Source: Dipteronia dyeriana
Lineage: Eukaryota; Streptophyta; Magnoliopsida; Sapindales; Sapindaceae
Assembly (NCBI GenBank): GCA_032871835.1
Contig: CM065301.1
Location: 19,981,291 to 20,045,290 of the forward strand
Direction: 5' to 3'
DNA: 64,000 nucleotides
The number at the start of each line of letters is the position of its first letter. The stretch's first letter is position 1. The notes beneath the pieces are model-generated. The model was not told where the DNA came from, did not search any database, and saw nothing but the letters and a program-made list of their open reading frames with translations. A program made the translations under genes and the position numbers. This document shows, in pieces, positions 57,257-64,000 of this stretch.

Positions 57257-59700
57257 ATGTTGAATTCAAAAAGTGGGAGTGAGAGTGTTAGTGAGGGTAG
57301 AGCTAGATTTGATCCGACCTGGAAACATTGTAAAGAGGTGGAACATGATGACGAAAGGTATTACAAATATGTTGTGTGTATGTACTGCCAACAACAAATA
57401 AAAGGTGTGTCAAGGTCAAAACATCACCTAGCTCAAAAACAGAAAGATGTGAGGAAGTGCCCTAGTATATCAGATGATGTTAAAGATGAAATGAAGAAAT
57501 ATTTAAAGATTAATAAAAATGCAAAGGAAGTTATGGAATGGAGTTTTTATGAGAGGGTAGATACCGGTTCTTATTACAGGACACATGCAACTGTAGAAAA
57601 TTAAAGAAACGAGAGGATCTTATCTAGGTAGCAGTGGTGGGTTAAGTTCAAGGGGAGTTTGAGAATCCTTCGATCGATTCTTTCCAAGCAAAGACAATGA
57701 GTATGGAAAGGAACACATTTTTCCAAAGGAGGTAAAGGAAGCATCGAAACTAGTTACATTGGGTGTTGAAATATTCTTTTTCAAGAATGAAATTCCTTTC
57801 AATGTAGCTGTGAGTCCTTCATTTGTAAGCATGTGAAGATCACTTAGAGACCATGGTCGAGGTTACAAAGCTTCAAGCCCTCATGATCATTCTAGTTGGG
57901 TGCTGTAGACAAAAGTGGAGACAATAAGAAAAATTGTTGAGGTTGTGAAAAAGACATGGAAAGCAACCAGAGTAACAATAATGTCGGATGGTTGGACTGA
58001 CATTAGCGGAAGAAGCTTGCTTAATTTTCTTGTCAATAATCCTATAGGAACAGTGTTCTTGAGGTCTATTAAAGCTTCTGATGAGGTGAAATATGTTGAG
58101 TTGATATTTAAGTTACTTGATAGTGTTGTGGAAGAAGTTGGGGAGAACATAATAGCCCAGGTTATGACAGATAATGCATCGGCTTATAAAGTCATGGGTA
58201 GGTTATTCATGGAGAAAAGACATCATCTATATTGGACTCATTGTGCAACACACTGTTTTGATTTTATTCTTGAAGACACTGGAAAGTTGACACAACATAA
58301 GCGTGCTTTGTTGAAGGGAAGGAAAGTGAGCAACTACATATATAACCATGGATGGGCTTTAGCATTGATGAGGGAGCACACAAAATGTGAATTTATTCGC
58401 CCAGTTGCTACTAGATTTACCACTTCTTATTTGACCTTACATAGCATGTATGAGTTCAAGCATGCTTTGTAGCTAATGTTTGTTTCAGAAAAGTGGAAAT
58501 CTTCTACATTTTCTAAAAAGAAGGATTGAGAAGGAGGTTCGAAATATTGTAATGCAAGAGAAGCAATTTTGGTCAAGTGTGGTCTATGTTATTAAGACCA
58601 CACAACCTTTGGTCAAAGTGTTAAGGTTGGTTGATAGTGATGAGCCGGCTATGAGGGTTTTTTTATGTTACTATGGAAGAAGCAAATGAGGAAATCTCAA
58701 AGAATTTAAAAGGAGATTTGTGTACCTATAAAGAGATTTGGGACATCATAGATAAAATATGAGAGTTTCAAATGCATAAGCATTTGCATGCAGCTACATA
58801 TTTCATGAATCCCCAATTTCAATATTCAGAAAATTTCTCCATCCATTTTGATGATAGATCGGGTTTGTTCCAGGTTATGGATAAACTAACCATTGACCAA
58901 GAACATAGAGAGCGAGCAAACGTCCAATTGGATGTTTTGTTGATAAAAGAGGGGTATCTGGGCATTTAATGACTAAATCAACTATTAAGAAGCATTATCC
59001 TAGTAAGTAATACTTTTAATGGTGTTTAATTTTTGATTTAATTTAATTTGTAAATTGCTTAAAAGTTTGATGCTTATTTTATTTTTAATGTAGCTGATTG
59101 GTTGAATACATTTGAACATGAAACTCTCAAATTGAAGAAGTTTGCAGTGAAAGTTGTGAGTCTCACTTGTGCGGCTTCGGGATGTGAGCGCCATTGGAGC
59201 TCATTTAATCAAGTAATAACTAATTTACAATTTATTTTTCAGTTATTCAATTTAAAATAAATTTCAATTCTTAGTTTTGGATTGTTTAGGTCCACACAAA
59301 GAAAAGAAATTGTTTGTCAACAATAAAGATGCATAAGTTGGTTTATATAATGTACAACAAAGATTGAATGATAGACACTTGAGGAGCTAAAGACTTATGG
59401 AGAATGAAGATCCGTTGATTGTTGATCATGTACCATCCAATGATGAGTGGATGGTAGGCGAAGGCGATGAATTCAAAATTGATGAGTGGATGGATGGCGA
59501 AGGGGATGAATTAGGAGATGGGAATCGAGGGACATCATCAAATAAGAGAAATTATCCTCCAACAAAAGATAAAGGAATAACATTGATAGATGAAGAGGAT
59601 GAATGGATAGATCACAACACGGATGATGATTATGAGGATATATGCATTCAATATTTTAATGATTCATCATTTGATCTTTATAATGATGAATGATGATGTA
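57257..59700 (+). pseudogene. hAT transposase with BED zinc finger and DUF659, degenerate
   Basis: From ATG (57257): a BED-type finger (CMYCQQQIKGVSRSKHHLA); a broken stretch with stops (about 57602, 57660, 57833) still reading ESFDRFFPSKDNEYG and IPFNVAVSPSF; DUF659 at 57915-58470 with TIMSDGWTDISGRSLLNF and VMTDNASAYKVMG (catalytic Asp candidates); WTHCATHCFDFILED and RPVATRFTTSYLTL; further frames to 58969. An intron-like gap follows, then the hAT dimerisation block WLNTFEHETLKL...ASGCERHWSSF (59098-59212) and an acidic C-terminus (59397-59693). It matches the whole layout of DUF659 hAT transposases, but several stops and frameshifts make it inactive. Confidence 0.85.
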
Positions 59701-59879
59701 GTGGTGAAGCATTTACTTTGTGAACTCTTTATTATTTTTATCATGTGTGAACTCTTTTCTATTTTCATTATGTTTTGAACTTGGTTTATTTTTATCATGT
59801 TGTGACTTGTGGACTTGGTTTACTTTTATCAAGTTATGAACTTGTTTATTTTTATTATGTTATGAATTATTGGTTGCTT

Positions 59880-59896
59880 TATGAGATTTAGGTGTT

Positions 59897-59928
<32 letters not shown>

Positions 59929-59929
59929 A
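59880..59929. repeat. (AT)n microsatellite at the Gypsy LTR edge
   Basis: An alternating TA run (59898-59928) directly abuts the LTR. It has probably erased the end of the 3' LTR and any target duplication. Confidence 0.7.
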
Positions 59930-60847
59930 TAGTGATTTTTGGATTGTATAGGATTGATCACGCGTCTAACATTCTTATAGATTGTTGAAGATGTTATGAG
60001 AAAATAGAAAAAAGAAGAAAAAACATGCACACGCAAGTTTACGTGGTAAAAACCCCAGGTGAGAAAAAATCCACATTTGCCGGTGACAGCGAGAAGAATC
60101 CACTATAATATAATGATTACACACACAATCTCTCCTTTTTGGCGTATCTTTCTCTCTTTCTTGTATCTTTTCTATGTGTTGCTCTCTATGTGTTGTTATC
60201 GTATATGTTTCGTTATATATTTCACAATAAGATTACAGGTCTATTTATATGTGTATATAGCCCTAATCTTTGTTACACAAATAGGGAAAGGTGATAGTGT
60301 TTAATCAGGACTTGTTACTTGTTGAAGTTTGTCTTCTTTCCTGTTTTGAAGATCTTGTGTATTAAATTAGAGTCTTCATAGGATTCTAGTTGAATATTCC
60401 GTTTAGGACTCACGGTATGCAGTCTTCAAGAAGCTTTGAGTTCTTTCCACAATAGAATTCTCCAACTCTTAAGAGAAAATAGGGTTATTTCCTTATTAGA
60501 GTACGACTCTAGATTCCTTGTTTGAGTAAGACAATTATTCTTCGTATTTGAGTCGTAGTTTCCTTTATTGTCTTCCACATGTTGTTCAACTGGCCAATTG
60601 TCCAGTCCCGACCAAACTTCTGTTATCCTGATCAGATGGTTCTGACCAAGTTGTCTCTTCCCAATCGGTTAGCTTCCTCGACCAGCTTATTTTTGCCCGA
60701 TCGGTTAGTTTCTCTGACCATCTTGGGTAATCTTGACTAGGCCTTGCGATCATCTATTAATTGCCTTGTATTGATCTTTCTTGACTCTTGTGATGTGGCA
60801 TATCCAATTATACTTACTTGTCATGCTATCAAAAAATCCCTATAACA
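59930..60847 (-). repeat. 3' LTR of the Gypsy gag-only element
   Basis: On the minus strand it begins TGTTATAGGG right after the purine tract and ends in AAAAATCAC near 59930, where the AT microsatellite starts. It contains an ordered set of ccgaccagtt/gaccaag words at 60590-60730. Confidence 0.75.
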
Positions 60848-60850
60848 ATA

Positions 60851-60857
60851 CCCCCTC
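60851..60857 (-). other. Polypurine tract of the Gypsy element
   Basis: GAGGGGG on the minus strand, three bases before the 3' LTR. Confidence 0.6.
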
Positions 60858-60989
60858 AAATCCGCGAGATGAGCTCTTGACGGCTCAACGAAGGGGATTT
60901 GAATAGTTTTGATTTTTTGACGCTCCTGAACTTATCGCTTTAACCCAATCAAGTATCTTATTAAACTGATCAGTCTTGGACTTCTTTTT

Positions 60990-61480
60990 GCTCCTTTGTA
61001 GCTTGACCAGTCGGTGTCTTGGCTCTCTGCTCAAGATAATTCCCAACCGTCATTTTTTTTTGGACTAATCGGTGTCCCAGCTCTTTGATCAGGATAAGTC
61101 CCAACTATCTTAATTCGGTCGATGTCCTAATCTTTTACTCAGGATAATTCCTGACTATTTTTTTAGACTAATCAGTGTCCTGGCTCTTTGCTCAGGATAA
61201 TACACGACTGTCTTAATTCGGTCGGTGTCCTGATCTTTCGCTTATGATAATTCTTGATTTTTTTAGACTAATCAGTGTTCTGGCTCTTTGCTCAGGATAA
61301 TACCCTACTGTCTTAATTCAGTCGGTGTCCTGACCTTTAGCTCAGGATAATTCCAGACTTTGTTTTAGACTAATTGGTTTTCTGGCTCGTTGCTCAGGAT
61401 AAGACCTGACTGTCTTAATTCTGTTGGTGTCCTTACTTTTTACTCAGAATAATTTCCGACCTCTCAGCCTATCGGGCACC
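60990..61480 (-). repeat. Tandem repeat of about 65 bp between gag and the 3' LTR
   Basis: About eight units are each built from (a/t)ctaatcggtgtcc, ggctctttgctcaggataa and ttcc(g/a)act. Odd and even units differ (ttagactaatcagtg versus cttaattcggtcggtg), giving a higher-order period of about 130 bp. Confidence 0.75.
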
Positions 61481-61650
61481 TTTACCTACTATGGCAGGTG
61501 TTAGCGCTACGAGTTTATCTTTGATAACAAAGATGTTTATTAATACATTCAAACACCATTCTTGGCTTTTTTATTAATTCATCTGAAAATTAACATCAAA
61601 ATAAAGAATAATTAGAAAGACTAAAAATATAAAATAAACTAAAAATATTT

Positions 61651-63501
61651 TTAAAAATTGAAAGCAACTAAACTATCTCTCACAAGAGAAGTTTTTTTTT
61701 TAAGACTATGCTCTGTCATCCTTGATCGTGTAGGGTTCTCAAAAGATAATGTTGACTGTCCTTTCGTCAATGTCTTGGCTCGGGCTTTGCTTCTTTTCCG
61801 CTGGCTTATTGCCCAGTTGGGGTTCTTTTGCTGATCGTCTGTCCTTTTAAGGATTAAATCTTTAAGATGACCGACTCGGATGAGTGTCTTGATGTGGTCT
61901 CTTAATTGGTAGCACTTTGATGTGTCGTGACCAATTTCCTTATGGAACCTGCAATATTTTATTGCGTCTCTTCGAGCATAAAATGATTGTCTAGGAGGAT
62001 ATTTGACCAATTTCTGGTCTTCTATGATCGTCAGGATTTCCTATTGTTTCTTGGTGAGAGAAGTATAGTTGGTGTACTGACTATGGAACTTTTTGTCATT
62101 CCGATTGTTTCTAAGATTGCTCTCGTCACTCTCCTGATGATCACCCTTATGGTTTATTATATAGCAATCACTTGTTTGGGCGTTCTCCTTGGGGCGACCC
62201 CCGTGTACATAACTACCCCCCTGAGCTAGCTCCTCTTCTTCAGCCATTGCATAACCACCTGCCATATCCATCAGGTTAGCGTATGTATCTAGGCACTTCC
62301 TTCTTAAATCAAAAGAAAGCTGAGCCTTCTGTAGGTTGTTGATGAATGCAGCCACCATAACCTCATCATTAGGATTATAGATCTCTGACACTTCCTAAGA
62401 GAACCTTTTCAGGTTATATTTTAATGATTCATTCTGTCCTTGTTTGAGGGTGGCGAGGTGAGCTATCGACTTCCTTCTTTGTATATTCCCCAAGAATTGT
62501 TGTGAAAAAGACTAGGTTAACTCAAGGAAATTCTTGATTGTTCCCTAAGTGAGCCTTCCAAACCACCTAGACCCTAAGTCCCAAAGCGTTTGTGGGAACG
62601 TCAAGCACAACAACGGGTCATTGTATGCGTACTGTGCCATCACACTTTGAAAATGTCTCACATGTTCTTTTGGATTCGTGTTTGCTTTAAATTGCTCGAC
62701 CTGAGGCATTCAGAATCTTTCCGAGAACTGGGTTAGGAGAATGTCGTTCACGAAAGGGTTTCAGAATCATCGTCCAGTAAATCTTTAATCCCATGGCGTC
62801 GTTCTAATGCTTCCACCTTCTGGGTTAATTTATGTCAGGATATCTCGCTCATCTCCTGGCTCGTTATCCATTCCCAATCGCTGATGGTCGGTGTGCCCAT
62901 GTTTGAATCTTAACGGGGACTTACTCTTTCGATATGTTCTGCGGGGTGGTTGGTTGGTTTCTGTCATCTGACGAGCTAGATCGATCCCGTCGCTGAACAC
63001 CTCTGCTGATTTCATTTGACTCAAAGTTTTCTTGATGCCGATCTTGCCTCCCACGTCAGATAATTCCATCATCTCCCATTCGGGGTCGCTCATCCTTTCT
63101 ATGATGGTCCGCTCTTTCTCTGATAGAATTATGGGGCGCGTCTGGGGTCACGTCCATTATTTCAGATCATACCTTAGGGTCTCAGGCCACCATAGGTATG
63201 GACAATTGATATGGCGATGTTAGATTTGTTGTTGCTATTATATTGATTCCCTGTCTAGCGCCGTCTTCATGACTCTTCGCAGGGACTCTTTGACCTGCTG
63301 GAATGCATCTGGGGAAATTATTGGGGGAGCATTTATGGAAGTTATTGCAGCTTGTCCAGTTAAAGTTGGAGTCACTGAGGGCAAGCTTCCTTCAATAATA
63401 TTGGTGTTTATCGGGTCAAGATCGTTACCAGCACATAGGGTATCAACATCATTCGGAGACTGGCTTCCATCTCTGTTGTTTGCCATGTTGTTGCTTCGCA
63501 A
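61651..63501 (-). pseudogene. Gypsy (Tat-like) gag, single frame interrupted by stops
   Basis: From 63501 (MRSNNMANNRDGSQSP) to 61651, recognisable segments stay in one frame: ERTYRKSKSP-type basic part (63000-62900); the gag core with DPLLCLTFPQTLWDLGSRWF and NESLKYNLKRFS (62650-62400); AAFINNLQKAQLSFDLRRK and EEEELAQGG (62390-62230); and the zinc-binding motif CRFHKEIGHDTSKC followed by YQLRDHIKTLIRVGHL, typical of Tat-lineage gag. About nine stops interrupt it; at least four are TAG where CAG or TGG is plausible. A local shift lies near 62760. It would encode a capsid-like particle protein in an intact element. Confidence 0.85.
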
Positions 63502-63630
63502 GCTCTTTTGTGTACATTCTGATATTGATAAAACACATAATTTCCCCCCTAGCCCCCTTTTTTTGGGCTCACTAGAGTATCTCGTTGTTTCGTCTGTTTA
63601 TGCTAATTCCTCAAAGTTGAGTTTCACCCC

Positions 63631-63645
63631 CTTCTTCTAGCGCCA
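63631..63645 (-). other. Primer-binding site of the Gypsy element
   Basis: On the minus strand TGGCGCTAGAAGAAG follows the LTR directly. TGGCGCY is a common start of Gypsy primer sites; I do not assign the tRNA. Confidence 0.65.
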
Positions 63646-64000
63646 GTTATTGATGGTGATTTTTGGATTGTATAGGATTGATCACACGTCTAACAGATTT
63701 TTGTAGATCGTTGTAGATGTTATGAGAAAATAGAAAAAAGTAGAAAAAACATGCACACGTAAGTTTACGTGGTAAAACCCCAAGGTGGGGAAACATCCAC
63801 GGTTGCCTGTGACAGCGAGAAGAATCCACTATAATATAATGATTACACACTCAATCTCTCATTTTAAGCGTATCTCTCTCTCTTTCTTGTATCTTTTCTA
63901 TGTGTTGCTCTCTATGTGTCGTTATCGTATATGTTTCATTATATATTTCACAATAAGATTATGTGTCTATTTATATGTTTATAGAACCCTAATCTTTGTT
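63646..64000 (-). repeat. 5' LTR of the Gypsy element, cut by the window edge
   Basis: Matches 59930-60290. Differences are scattered point changes and small indels (for example agatttttgtagatcg versus attcttatagattg), so the element is not very recent. Confidence 0.8.

Larger units (their letters stand above)
56121..59929 (+). mobile_element. hAT-type DNA transposon, left end and transposase gene, right end not found
   Basis: The left terminus cagtattttaaaaaacat at 56121 followed by gaggc(a/g)cgc words resembles plant hAT ends (CAGTGTTTTAAAA...GGCGCG). It cuts into the F-box array in the middle of the phrase accataaaccatat|gtcac. An expected 8-bp duplication would be ACCATATA (56113-56120). 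The decayed transposase lies at 57257-59700. The right end is missing before the Gypsy element, which may be inserted in it or have replaced it. Confidence 0.55.
59930..64000 (-). mobile_element. Gypsy-type LTR element carrying only gag (Tat-like), runs off the right edge
   Basis: The two LTRs (59930-60847 and 63646 to beyond 64000) share about 350 bp of near-identical sequence starting gtatatagg(a)ttgatcac and including aaaaacatgcacacg and gacagcgagaagaatccac. The primer site is at 63631-63645 and the purine tract at 60851-60857, both for a minus-strand element. The 2.8-kb interior holds a decayed gag and a tandem repeat, with no protease, reverse transcriptase or integrase. Elements with LTRs and gag only are known in plants (TR-GAG). 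Here gag is also broken, so the copy depends on others. Confidence 0.85.

Noticed and set aside
57620..58150. Minus-strand frames at the hAT locus
   Set aside because: They are shadows of the hAT transposase reading on the plus strand.
61987..63640. Plus-strand frames over the Gypsy gag region
   Set aside because: Complement of gag; no independent domain.

Overview
This window is nuclear DNA of a flowering plant, most likely a eudicot. It is AT-rich. Its genes have GT-AG introns, and its repeats belong to families known from plant genomes: MULE transposons carrying Ulp1-like genes, L1-type LINEs, DUF659 hAT elements, Tat-type Gypsy gag and F-box-associated (FBA) sequences. The species cannot be named from the sequence. 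Only one host gene looks intact, a two-exon CYP71-clan cytochrome P450 (21615-23525, minus). Nearly everything else is transposons, gene relics and tandem repeats, often nested.

Layout, left to right. Positions 1-1013 hold the edge of an LTR retrotransposon on the minus strand (tRNA primer site at 2-12). A minisatellite with the word GTAGCATAT runs from about 1014 to 9140. It is split by an unclassified block (1567-2187), by a non-coding LTR element with perfect 5-bp duplications (2307-8104), and by a Mutator-type MITE with a 9-bp duplication (8311-8496). An 8.3-kb MULE (11249-19572, 9-bp duplication TTTTTTAAA) carries a decayed DUF1985/Ulp1 protease gene (plus) converging on a decayed mudrA transposase (minus). 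That transposase has lost a catalytic Asp, and a GC-rich palindrome array lies in its promoter side. The MULE seems to sit inside a small CACTA-like element (10614-20070). A solo LTR (20481-21413) lies next to the P450.

Positions 25250-38441 contain MITEs and three related Mutator-like elements: W (25675-26070), X (26087-31357) and Y (31751-38432; Y has a perfect 9-bp duplication). X and Y carry DUF1985/Ulp1 remnants and share an expanded CATGTAAC minisatellite. Y also carries a recognisable exon of the autophagy gene ATG3, so it is a gene-capturing MULE. A fragment resembling an FDM/IDN2 (RNA-directed DNA methylation) gene follows at 39041-39839. Two LINE copies (40815-43162 and 43237-45346) both have target-site duplications, and both lack the endonuclease and reverse transcriptase.

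From 45614 to 56120 lies the most unusual structure: head-to-head and tail-to-tail copies of the FBA part of one F-box gene, arms about 400-450 bp, repeated about every 0.9 kb. A 4-kb LTR-like insertion (46359-50348, 5-bp duplication ATAGA) splits the array, and a hAT element (from 56121) interrupts its right edge. At the right end is a minus-strand Gypsy element of the Tat type that retains only gag (59930 to beyond 64000). No rRNA gene, CRISPR array or bacterial feature was seen, and no tRNA gene was noticed. Most element boundaries come from paired termini plus target-site duplications read by eye; boundaries described as approximate are estimates.
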